Origin: Nannobrachium achirus | Lineage: Eukaryota; Chordata; Actinopteri; Myctophiformes; Myctophidae | Direction: 5' to 3' | NCBI GenBank assembly: GCA_963921795.1 | Contig: OY997658.1 | Coordinates: 52,359,812-52,423,811 of the forward strand | Length of the DNA stretch: 64,000 nt | Part shown: positions 55,845 to 64,000 of the stretch, piece by piece | How the letters are laid out: the number at the start of each line of letters is the position of its first letter | Position numbering within the stretch: the first letter of the stretch is position 1 | Made by a program: the position numbers and the translations under genes | The notes under the pieces: generated by a model | Told to the model about the DNA's origin: nothing | Seen by the model: only the letters and a program-made list of their open reading frames with translations | The model's database searches: none

Positions 55845-56130
55845 CCTTGATGTCCCTAGTACCAGTCTACGCACCATGGGGGAACGGGCCTTCTGCTCGG
55901 CCATACCGTGCCTGGTGCCTATATTGATCTGAGCACGACGCAGAACTTGGACTCTTTTAAAACAGGCCTAAAAATGTTTTTCATTCTGGAAGGCCTTTTC
56001 GTGTTATCATTTTTAGCTTGACATTTTTTTAAACCCTGCTTTTAGCCTTCTATGATTGATTATGTGTTTTGACCATATAGCACTCTGAGATTCCATGTCA
56101 ATGAAAAGTGCAATACAAATCAAATGTATT
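55845..56130 (+). pseudogene. LINE ORF2 C-terminus and L2-type tail
   Basis: A frame reads VPSTSLRTMGERAFCSAIPC and, after a small disruption, WTLLKQA-like sequence where an intact copy has (N/S)LDxFKRxLKT. The 3' UTR ends CACTCTGAGATTCCATGTCA then GAAAAGTGCAATACAAATCA, a classic L2-like tail. Confidence 0.65.
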
Positions 56131-56446
56131 CAACAAGGTGTTGAACAGAAGGTGCTTCATTCAAATTCAAGAGTAAATTTGCTGAATCAGTAGACTGCAT
56201 TGCTAATCAGTGCACTGCATTGCTAAGTATGAGGTTCACATAAGGACTTTGCTTTGGCACACGCAAAAAGGGGAAGAAAATTATTATTTTTAATTAATTC
56301 TGTGAGTGCGGATCTTCCATTTTTTATTCTACATGTTAAACTATGCAACCATTAGGAATCCAGGTCTTCAGAGTTGAGTGTTCAAAAGTGAACGCGAATG
56401 AACATAGTGATTACATGGTGATACAGAAGTTGGTTGTTTTAATACA
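56131..56446. other. unassigned spacer
   Basis: Nothing recognised. Confidence 0.4.
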
Positions 56447-57382
56447 CTAGAAGCTCGGCCGCCCGAGCGTCTAGTCGGCGACCTGGCCAACTCGGGAAAA
56501 ATGTAAATAGGGAATGAATGCCCCGCCCTTTAATGCAAACCCCATTATACCTGTTGTCATAGGATCTGTTTTGACCATCTGTTTGCCCATATATGGAGAT
56601 CTCTGTAGGACCCTTTTTTTTAAGATTTGTTTTTTGGGCTTTTTATGCCTTTATTTGATAGGACAGTAGACTGACAGGAAATGGGGAGAGAGATAGGGAA
56701 TGGCATGTGGCAAAGGTCATCCGGATCGGGAATCAAACCAGCGACGCCAGCAAGCATCATGAATGCCCCACTCTTCAATGCAAAACCCATTATACCTGTT
56801 GTCATTTAGGACCCGTTTGACCATCTGTTTGCCTTTGTCCACTTATGCCCATATATGGAGATCTCTGCAGACACAGTACCGGTTCCGGAAAACTCTGATG
56901 TCAGACATCAGCTCCGCATACGGGCATCCATTTTATGCCCATATATGGAGATCTCTGTGAATGCCCTACCCTTTAATGCAAACCCCATTATACTTGTTGT
57001 CATAAGAGCTGTTTTGACCATAATTATGTTTGCCTGTGTCCATTTATGCCCATATATGAACATCAGAACACGTCATACTGATGACATTCAATACCATGGC
57101 AATTTTTGTTGACACATGTGGTGTACGTGATGTCAGAGCCTTTTATGATGTGATGTCACAATGAGTCAACACTTGCGCCGGTTTCCTCAGAAACAGCCTG
57201 ATGTCAACAATCATCTCCGCATACGGAGATTCCGAACGTTTCGCGCCGGTTCGGGAAAACCGCGCGTCGGTTCGGGCACTGCTCGTGCCGAATCTGAAGC
57301 CGGTGGGACGAACGGTTCTCGAGATATGCTGATTACATACACACACACACACACGCAGAGACTTCTCGCATTTATTGTAAGA
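56447..57382 (-). mobile_element. non-autonomous Helitron, copy 2
   Basis: Inverted relative to copy 1. Minus-strand 5' end TCTTACAATAAATGCGAGAA after an A; 3' end GAGCTTCTAG before a T. The hairpin CTCGG-GCGG-CCGAG lies 5-10 nt inside the 3' end, as Helitrons usually have. The head (TCTCGAGAACCGTTCGTCCC) is single here. The body has three ~95-110-bp units each beginning GAATGCCC(C/T)(G/A)C and ending at a CATATATG motif; three of these are perfect CCATATATGG (56587, 56849, 56939). A SINE sits inside. Confidence 0.8.
56612..56765 (-). mobile_element. SINE inserted in Helitron copy 2
   Basis: Minus strand: CGCTGGTTTGATTCCCG (box B), CTCCCCATTTCCTGTCAGTC, CCTATCAAATAAAGGCATAA, AAAGCCC and an A-rich end. 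It interrupts the GATCTCTG/GAATGCCCC order of the Helitron units. The head is incomplete. Confidence 0.7.
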
Positions 57383-57674
57383 TTATCTTGTACTATGCAT
57401 GTTAGACCTTTGGAAAACATGTACTTTATAATAACAATAAGCTGGGTACAGGGAGGCTGAGATGATAGATTTATCTTAAGGTCCAAATAAATCGTGTTAT
57501 CGTAAGTAGTACAGGGACCGCAAATACTGCATGACCTTGTGCAAGGAACAGCTGCTATACGGGCAGCACGCCACACAGTATAGCTCAACATTTTCTTAGC
57601 TTGGATTATTTTGAAGAAAAGAAAAGAAACGAAAAAACAACAACAAAACAAGCTTCTCTGGGGAATTACATTGT
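57383..57674. other. unassigned spacer
   Basis: No gene; an A/AAAAC-rich patch at 57613-57650. Confidence 0.4.
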
Positions 57675-57759
57675 GGTAAGGGACTGAAAGGGGCTCACAT
57701 CTTGGTTCACCTTCGCACTGAAGGTGAACCAAGATGTGACCCCCTTTCAGTTCCTTACC
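57675..57759. repeat. 85-nt hairpin with 40-bp stem
   Basis: Left arm 57675-57714 pairs with right arm 57720-57759 with only two mismatches around a GCACT loop. The stem contains CACATCTTGGTTCACCTTC and its complement. Length and loop resemble a pre-miRNA or a very short MITE; neither is shown. A second smaller hairpin (ATGTAGGCT-GTAT-AGCCTACAT) follows at 57785-57806. Confidence 0.9.
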
Positions 57760-57806
57760 AGGGCATGCCATTATGCACTGCACAATGTAGGCTGTATAGC
57801 CTACAT

Positions 57807-58608
57807 TGGGCCTATACACACAAACTATGAAATAAGACAAACAACCCAGGGTCAGTTTCTTGTTAGACTCACAAATCAGTCTCTAAATGCTGTGCTCAAT
57901 AGACTGAGGACAATCTCACAGCTTTTGTTGCACAACTGTGTGGAACAAATAAGATAGAGTGAAACAAATAATGCATTGCAAAACCAATCTAAAGCTTTTA
58001 TAGTGGTCCTTCATATTGGTCCGGTTACATGATTTGTTTTCAAAGCATATGTGTCAGAACACAGCTGAGGGCTAGTCATTGAAACATTTTTCATTTTCAT
58101 TTTTTCATTTAATTTGAAAGCTGGGAATCATAGCTACAAAATGATATATTGGTTGTGAAGATTGACCCAACAGTTTTGTAGATATGGCTTATAGAGTTAT
58201 GCCATGCAGAAATACTAGATCTGAGAAATTCAGCCTTTTAGATGAAATGTAACCTGCAAAATGTGAGGTTTCTCTTCACATTAATTTTAAAAAGTCTTAT
58301 TTACATGCAGAGTTAAGCTCTGGCGTTTAAGTGAAATGTAGCCTGATATTTATGAAATGCTTTCGTGGCTTTATCACATTTTAGAAAAAAAGGAAAAAAA
58401 AAGTAATTTCAGGGCTGGTCTAAAGCTGTGCTTTCCGAAATGACTGCCCCTCTGCTATGCAGTGGGTCACATATAGAGGCCATAGGTTTGTTAGCAGCAA
58501 TGTATTAGTCCTAGGCATCTTGTTGTTCATGCTGATAAAAGCTGGCTGCAAGTGATCATAAACAACTTGTTTTAATATGCTGCACCATTGGAGGGGGTAA
58601 CAGTTCCA
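57807..58608. other. unassigned spacer
   Basis: No gene; TTTCATTTT-rich near 58090-58115. Confidence 0.4.
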
Positions 58609-58897
58609 CTTACGACTGATATTTCCAGAGTTCCCTATCCTGAGCAACTTCCTCCACTCCCTCCGGGAGTACCGGTATACCGAGGTGTTCTCAGGCCAGT
58701 GTGGAGATATAATCCTTCCATCTGGTCTTTGGTCTGCCACGGGGTCTACTCCAAGTGGGACATGCATCGAGGGCCTTCCTAGGAAGGCGCTCGGGAGGCA
58801 TCCGTACTAGATGCCCCAACCGCCTAAGCTGACTCCATTCAAGTGTAGGAGCAGCGGTTTCTCTCCAAGTGACTCTATAGCATAAAGTATATGGCAT
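58609..58897 (-). pseudogene. LINE reverse transcriptase C-terminal remnant
   Basis: Minus strand: VTWRETAAPTLEWSQLRRLG, HLVRMPPERLPRKALDACP, RPRGRPKTRWKDYISTLA, an in-frame TGA where a Trp is expected, then EHLGIPVLPEGVEEVAQDRE. This is the end of an APE-type LINE RT (GHLVRMP and RGRPKTRW blocks). Only the C-terminus remains, typical of 5' truncation. Confidence 0.85.
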
Positions 58898-59308
58898 GGA
58901 TACACGTGCGCTCTCATGCTTAAAAGGATAATTTGGATGAATTCAGAAAAAATACATGTCTGCATAATGCTAATGAGAATGGCACATAAGAGATTAATAT
59001 CCGAAATGCTATTAAAAACTCAAGGACGGCCTTGAATGATAATTAGAAAATGCAATTGCCATTATCATCCGACCAGATTAATTACGTGACAGGCGTTTCC
59101 TGATGTGGGGAATGCAACTCAGTGTATGATCATGCCAACCTGGCCGTACTTACAGTACTGCGGAGGCAGCTTTGTGACACAGACCAAGTTAGGAAAGCTG
59201 AAAGGAAAATAATGTAAATTTGTTCTCTCACAATTATAATTTTTCTTTTGGCCGATACAAATGATGCAAACATTATAATGTCACCCACACATTTTGGTAA
59301 ATGAGGTT
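58898..59308. other. unassigned spacer
   Basis: No feature recognised. Confidence 0.4.
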
Positions 59309-59327
59309 AGTGAGTGAGTGAGTGAGT

Positions 59328-59369
<42 letters not shown>
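59309..59369. repeat. (GTGA)n-(GA)n microsatellite
   Basis: Six GTGA units then about 18 GA units. Confidence 0.95.
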
Positions 59370-59374
<5 letters not shown>

Positions 59375-59746
59375 ATTTGTTGGGAGATAAAAAAGATGAT
59401 ATACACAAAATATTCTAATGTACTTTGCAGAGGAAGTTTTTTTTCTAGTTCCAGGAATCTCTGTCTGTCTATAATATGTGAGCTGTGCTGCTCATACTTG
59501 GCTTGTGTGGTTGCTCTTACCTTTACCATAACCCCTGAAATTCAGTTAAACATGATTTGGAGCTTAATTTTTTTCTCAACATTTCTATCCCACGACTTTG
59601 TAACCCATTTTTCACCCATTGCCAATTGCCTAAGCTGTAACCCTGGACGCTGCTCTCCCTCTCCCTCTGCCCCGAACCAAGCTCATGTTTCCTTCAGTGC
59701 ATGAGGAGTGAGCAAGCCGCTTCTTATCACCTGACAGGGAGGGAGC
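59370..59746. other. unassigned spacer
   Basis: A 124-codon frame starts in the GA array and has no domain; not called a gene. Confidence 0.4.
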
Positions 59747-59965
59747 TTACCCGGTTGGACGTAGCGTGTGGAAAGAGAACGTTATTAGAGACCAGGATTA
59801 CTGCATGTTCGTTGTGAGGGTACGTACCCTAGGGGACACGGGGAGAACATGCAAACTCCACACAGAAAGGCCCTTTTCGTCAACCCCACCTAGGGTGTGG
59901 GCACTGATGACGCAGAGCGCCATAGCGTCCCCGGGCAGGAATCGAACCCAGGACGAGGGATTGCT
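59747..59965 (-). mobile_element. tRNA-derived SINE, copy 2
   Basis: Same family and orientation as 9300-9641: TCCTGGGTTCGATTCCTG (box B, better preserved), TTTCTGTGTGGAGTTTGCAT, CCCTAGGGTACGTACCCTCA and the GTTGGACGTAGCGTGTGG block. It lacks about 60 bp present in copy 1 (9340-9400), and the box A head is missing. Confidence 0.75.
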
Positions 59966-60320
59966 TGCATTTTGCGGAAGAGCGCCCTCTATGTCGTAAT
60001 CACTGAAAACACCAAATTGGCACAGATCGACATAGATCTACGTCAATGTCGGTCAAGCGTTGTATTTGAAATGATGTAATGACTACATCAATGACATGTA
60101 AATGGGTTGAATTATAAAGCAGAAAAGAGGATATGGAGGACATGAGCCGGGTAAGGAGCGAGGGGGTGGAGCAGGGACGTGCTGGCCATTGGGAAAAGAG
60201 GGACAACTCCCGAACGGCCGGTTCATTCCCGGCCGGACCAGGCCGGCCATTAGGACAAAAATAAAAATAAAATGTCGGCCTTCGTTCCATTTTGGGGGCT
60301 GGGCGGCCAACAAAGTAAAT
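59966..60320. other. unassigned sequence with GGCCGGCC-rich patch
   Basis: 60160-60310 has short inverted GGCCGG elements (GGCCGGTTC, CCGGCCGG, GGCCGGCC) resembling a fish GGCCATTGGG repeat, but no ends were resolved. Confidence 0.35.
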
Positions 60321-60522
60321 CGTCACTGTCGGGCAGAAACCTTGTATCTCCAAGTTTCAAATTTGTACATTTTTTCTTCATCATACAAGGCTGTCGCACA
60401 AAAGTAGTGAAAACAGCAGATCTACAAGCACACAACGTGTGCTTGTAGATCGACTGTTTTCACTAGTTTAAATAATTTTTAAAATTGTTTTGGACATACA
60501 AGGTTTCCACCCGACAATGACG
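60321..60522. mobile_element. palindromic MITE family, copy 3
   Basis: Ends CGTCACTGTCGGG and CCCGACAATGACG are inverted with one mismatch, extending inward over GAAACCTTGTAT. The AAAT flank on both sides is a possible 4-bp target duplication. Centre: GTAGTGAAAACAGCAGATCT...AGATCGACTGTTTTCACTA around CAAGCACACAACGTGTGCTTG. It is the most compact of three copies. Confidence 0.85.
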
Positions 60523-60908
60523 AAATATAACTCATGTAATTGGCCCACTGGCTTTTGTCATGATCTGAATCAAATGGCAAATCTTTGAGTAGCAGCAGGG
60601 CTATAGAGAGAGATCTCTCCCTATATCGCGCAATGAGGGCCTCTACAACTCTTTTTCCCGGGCTGAATCAGGGGCCCAGCATGTCCCTGGGGAGGAGCAG
60701 TAAAACACTATCCCCTTGCATGGAGGCGAAGCGGGTCTCAACTCGGCACAGTCAGACGAGGCGAGAGCTTAAAAATGTAAACGTGAAAAAATAAGAGAAC
60801 TCACTGAATATTCACATATTTGTTTCCCGTTCGAATCCCATGGCATCAAAACAAAGCTTCAAAGAAATGTGATTAAACTGTCTACAGAGCAGTATTGGTC
60901 ATTTTAGA
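60523..60908. other. unassigned spacer
   Basis: No gene recognised. Confidence 0.4.
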
Positions 60909-60992
<84 letters not shown>

Positions 60993-61012
60993 ACACACAC
61001 GCGCGCGCGCGT

Positions 61013-61107
<95 letters not shown>
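60909..61107. repeat. ~200-bp (CA)n microsatellite
   Basis: Long CA array interrupted by a GCGCGCGCGCGTG alternating purine-pyrimidine block (61001-61013). Confidence 0.95.
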
Positions 61108-61109
<2 letters not shown>

Positions 61110-61496
61110 CATACTCAAGCACACTGTCATGCACGCACACATGCACTGTCATGCACGCGCGCATGTTTTCAGAACAGAGAATGTACTGTAGTTAGCTGCA
61201 AACTTTGTAAGCTGCATTCCACACAGTGCATCTTCTGACCAGTATGTTTTGTGGTTAAATCCAGCTCATTGAGTTCCTGTCTCATACACCAGCCGATTCC
61301 CGTGTTATCCTCCCCTTGGATGGGTCTGTTATCACCCCTGTCATGCCTTGGCCAAGGCACCAAACCAAAATACCACGCGGAAATAAGCTCTCAAGCTCTC
61401 TATCCTTTTTTTTTTATGTGCGGTGTGTTCTATCTTTTTGACAGATATGTACAAATATAGTCATACCGTTTATGCATGCAGTTTTGTCAATAAATA
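61108..61496. other. unassigned spacer
   Basis: No gene; T tract at 61406-61415. Confidence 0.4.
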
Positions 61497-61497
61497 A

Positions 61498-61574
<77 letters not shown>
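61497..61574. repeat. (ACAG)n microsatellite
   Basis: About 19 perfect CAGA units. Confidence 0.95.
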
Positions 61575-61576
<2 letters not shown>

Positions 61577-61612
61577 TTTTTCTCTTGATTATGTGTCTTC
61601 ATTCAGCCAGAC

Positions 61613-61613
61613 G

Positions 61614-61705
<92 letters not shown>
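61613..61705. repeat. (TG)n microsatellite
   Basis: About 46 perfect TG units. Confidence 0.95.
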
Positions 61706-61706
<1 letters not shown>

Positions 61707-61821
61707 TGCAGATGAGTGGAATGATCACAGTTTCACTTTGAGATGAGATCTCTTAGACTTCTATTCATAGGATTCACTGTGGAGTTTGATTGTTCCATTC
61801 ATCAATAGAACCATAATACTA

Positions 61822-62934
61822 CCCTGCTAGAAAAACCAGCACAAGACCAGCAGTAAGACCAGCACCAGCACAAACCAGCGCATGTTGTGTTTTCTAGCTG
61901 GTCTGTGCTGGTGCTGGTGCTGGTTTGTGCTGGTCCCACCATCTAAACCAGCATGAACCAGCACAGACCAGCACCAGCACAGACCAGCGCTGCTGGTCTG
62001 TGCTGGTGCTGGTCTGTGCTGGTGCGTGCTGGTGTGGTCAGGGACCCCCGGGGGACCCCCCTGAGAAGTGGACCAGGTCTTTGCTGGTTTAATTTGCTCT
62101 TTGCTCTGGTGCTTGAATCCTGTTCTGTATTCCATATTAGATTGTGACATTATTTTTGACATTGTGGGTGTGAGTGGGATTTGAACTTACTACCTCCGGC
62201 ACTTCAGTCCTGCACTTATCCTCGGCGCCACTGGAACCTGTTAGTTAAAATGGGTGTTTGTCCCTATTTGTATATGACCAGCTTAGACCAGCACAGACCA
62301 GCACCAGCACAGACCAGCACCAGCACAGACCAGCAGTAAAACACAACATGTGCTGGTTTGTGCTGGTGCTGGTCTGTGCTGGTTTATGCTGGTTCATGCT
62401 GGTCTGTGCTGGACCAGCACCAGCACCAGCACAGACCAGCAGTAAAACACAACATGCGCTGGTTTGTGCTGGTGCTGGTCTGTGCTGGTCTATGCTGGTT
62501 CATGCTGGTCTGTGCTGGACCAGCACCAGCACCAGCACAGACCAGCAGTAAAACACAACATGTGCTGGTTTGTGCTGGTGCTGGTCTGTGCTGGTTTATG
62601 CTGGTTCATGCTGGTCTGTGCTGGACCAGCACCAGCACCAGCACAGACCAGCAGTAAAACACAACATGTGCTGGTTTGTGCTGGTGCTGGTCTGTGCTGG
62701 TTTATGCTGGTTCATGCTGGTCTGTGCTGGTCTATGCTGGTTTATGCTGGTTCATGCTGGTCTGTGCTGGTGCTGGTGCTGGTCTGTGCTGGTGGACCAG
62801 CATGGGACCAGCACAGACCAGCATAGACCAGCACCAGCACCAGCACAGACCAGCATGAACCAGCATAAACCAGCATAGACCAGCACAGACCAGCATGAAA
62901 ATTGTGCTGGTCTGTGCTGGTTTTTCTAGCAGGG
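61822..62934. mobile_element. TIR element filled with CCAGCA/TGCTGG repeats
   Basis: The ends are a perfect inverted repeat of at least 20 bp starting CCCTGCTAGAAAAACC, flanked by TA on both sides. The inside is almost entirely ACCAGCA-type heptamers in both orientations, so it can fold into many hairpins. A 230-bp non-repeat island (about 62035-62270) includes a minus-strand box B-like AGTTCAAATCCC. There is no transposase. Frames of 60-120 codons here are repeat translations. Superfamily not assigned; TA duplication would fit several. Confidence 0.8.
62338..62735. repeat. 106-bp minisatellite
   Basis: Units start at AAAACACAACATG, positions 62338, 62444, 62550 and 62656, exactly 106 bp apart; the fourth is partial. 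Units are nearly identical (for example TGTGCTGG versus TGCGCTGG). 106 is not a multiple of 3. Confidence 0.9.
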
Positions 62935-63264
62935 TAATTTGCTCAAAGACAGTAAGAGATTCTTTGTTCACTCTCATGCCTCCATTGACACTAGAATCCT
63001 TATGTAAGGGTTTGGAAGAAAAGCAAATGTGTTCAGTATTCCCCGGTGGTTATCAATGAATGCTTGTTAGTAGCTCTAGCTTCTTTAAGGAAGATTTATT
63101 AGGATTAACTTCCCAAAGCCCATACATTATGCATGCATCCCCAAATAACCTATCATGGCTAGTCCTGGGGGGGCCACACAGTGAGGTATATATAGTGAGA
63201 GGTTCACCAAAGAGCACAGAGAATTGTGTCTGGTTAGACACAGAGCTTGATGAACAGCTGTAGG
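62935..63264. other. unassigned spacer
   Basis: No gene recognised. Confidence 0.4.
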
Positions 63265-63523
63265 GGCGGCAGTGGCTCAGGGGTAGAGTTGCCGTCTTAG
63301 AACACGGAGGGTTCCCGAAGGGTTCCCAGTTCGATTCCGGGCTCCCCCAGAGTTAGTGTCGAAGAGTCCTTGAGCAAGACTCTGAACCCTAGATGCTCCC
63401 GTTGAGCAGGTTGGTTCCTTGCATGGTTTCCTCCGCCATCGGTGTATGAGTGTGTGTGTGAATGGGTGAATGTAATGCACAATCTTTGTAAAGCACCTAT
63501 ATAAATGCATTTACCATTTACCA
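63265..63523 (+). mobile_element. full-length tRNA-derived SINE
   Basis: Starts GGGGCGGCAGTGGCTCAGGG with box A TGGCTCAGGGGTAGAG; box B is AGTTCGATTCCGGGC. The body (TTAGTGTCGAAGAGTCC, CATGGTTTCCTCCGCCATCG) leads to an L2-like tail AAAGCACCTATATAAATGCA then TTTACCATTTACCA. All parts are in place, so it is a good reference for the damaged copy at 27697-28058. Confidence 0.85.
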
Positions 63524-64000
63524 CCTGATGGGGAGCATTCACCAACCTACAGTATGTCAACCTAAAAAATAATAATACAAATAAAATTCCTATGCCACAC
63601 AGTGTACTACTTCAAGTTGAGATTGCACTGGGAGCGAGTCACTTAACCACACTACTAATAACTACACTATGGGAGGGACCTCCGCTCCGTCTGGGGCTGC
63701 TTACCCCCTTGGAGTCCAAGTGTGGTTATTTTTTATCATGCTTATACAACGTCCACATGGTTGCTAATGTTACATTCAATGTTTCACTCAATCATTCAGT
63801 GTCAGTAATTGTTCTATTTCAGAGCCCTTTTAAGGTCCATTATTTATTCTGCATTTGAGCCACGGACTACAGCCTCTCAGAACCCAAACTTAGAACATCG
63901 TTTTATTGTTGGATAGGATTTGGTCCGTAAATACATGCTGTATAGATGTGGTACCATAGGACTCATAACAGCTCAATCAAAATAACAATTCTTCTACATT
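63524..64000. other. unassigned spacer at window end
   Basis: No gene recognised. Confidence 0.4.

Noticed and set aside
57211-57840. 209-codon minus-strand open frame, the longest outside LINEs
   Set aside because: It runs across the 85-nt hairpin, unassigned spacer, a CA patch and the Helitron head; no domain and no consistent composition.
62785-62800. GCTGGTGG, the bacterial Chi sequence
   Set aside because: Arises inside the TGCTGGT repeat of a eukaryotic element; no RecBCD context.
62258-62878. Overlapping 97-120-codon frames with QHQHRPA / CWCWSVL repeats
   Set aside because: Translations of the CCAGCA minisatellite; the 106-bp period is not a multiple of three, so every frame is open by composition alone.
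63265-63350. tRNA gene call
   Set aside because: Boxes A and B are good but the sequence continues into a SINE body and L2-like tail and does not close a cloverleaf.

Overview
This window looks like gene-poor, repeat-rich nuclear DNA from a ray-finned (teleost) fish. The case rests on several things: dense (CA)n, (GA)n and (GACA)n microsatellites; tRNA-headed SINEs with teleost-style tails; APE-type LINE fragments whose short 3' tails resemble L2/Rex elements; hAT, TTAA-target and PIF/Harbinger-like non-autonomous DNA elements; and Helitron copies ending in CTAG. The species cannot be named from the sequence. I find no convincing host protein-coding gene, no tRNA or rRNA gene and no CRISPR array. 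Almost all longer open frames are either transposon relics or translations of simple repeats.

Layout. 1-5.7 kb: a frameshifted LINE fragment (minus), microsatellites and a foldback element. 5.8-7.2 kb: a hAT-like element with an 8-bp target duplication, holding two interleaved inverted-repeat pairs. 8.1-9.7 kb: the 3' UTR of a LINE, a 183-bp inverted-repeat MITE and a tRNA-derived SINE. 12-16 kb: LINE remnants, a GC-rich MITE and a tandem pair of tRNA-like units. 16.5-18.4 kb: a hAT MITE with a perfect TSD and a solo LTR inserted inside a (GT)n array. 18.8-24.2 kb: a long palindrome, a LINE 3' end and hAT-like fragments with a recurring palindromic core. 25.2-27.1 kb: a 1.6-kb hAT element with a perfect 8-bp TSD, sitting inside an older palindromic MITE.

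28.7-32.6 kb holds the most complete element: an APE-type LINE with an apparently intact endonuclease but an internally deleted reverse transcriptase. It lies between two ~240-260-bp inverted arms of another element. 33.4-34.4 kb and 56.4-57.4 kb are two Helitron copies in opposite orientation, carrying repeats of a CCATATATGG (CArG-like) motif; a degenerate relative lies at 40.5-41.3 kb. 34.6-35.4 kb is a collapsed LINE. 36.9-37.9 kb is a hAT transposase relic split at a TTAA site by a MITE, and 41.5-42.5 kb is a hAT element split the same way. 42.7-44.2 kb and 60.3-60.5 kb hold three copies of one palindromic MITE. 44.9-46.0 kb is a nearly perfect ~420-bp inverted repeat around a LINE fragment. 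47-56 kb contains a PIF/Harbinger-like MITE, LINE 3' ends and many microsatellites. 57.7 kb has an 85-nt hairpin. 61.8-62.9 kb is a TIR-bounded element filled with CCAGCA/TGCTGG repeats including a 106-bp minisatellite, and a full tRNA-derived SINE follows at 63.3 kb.

The parts do not form a pathway. The interest lies in the order of nested insertions, which gives a relative history, and in the unusual amount of inverted-repeat DNA. Family names are by pattern recognition only; no database search was possible.
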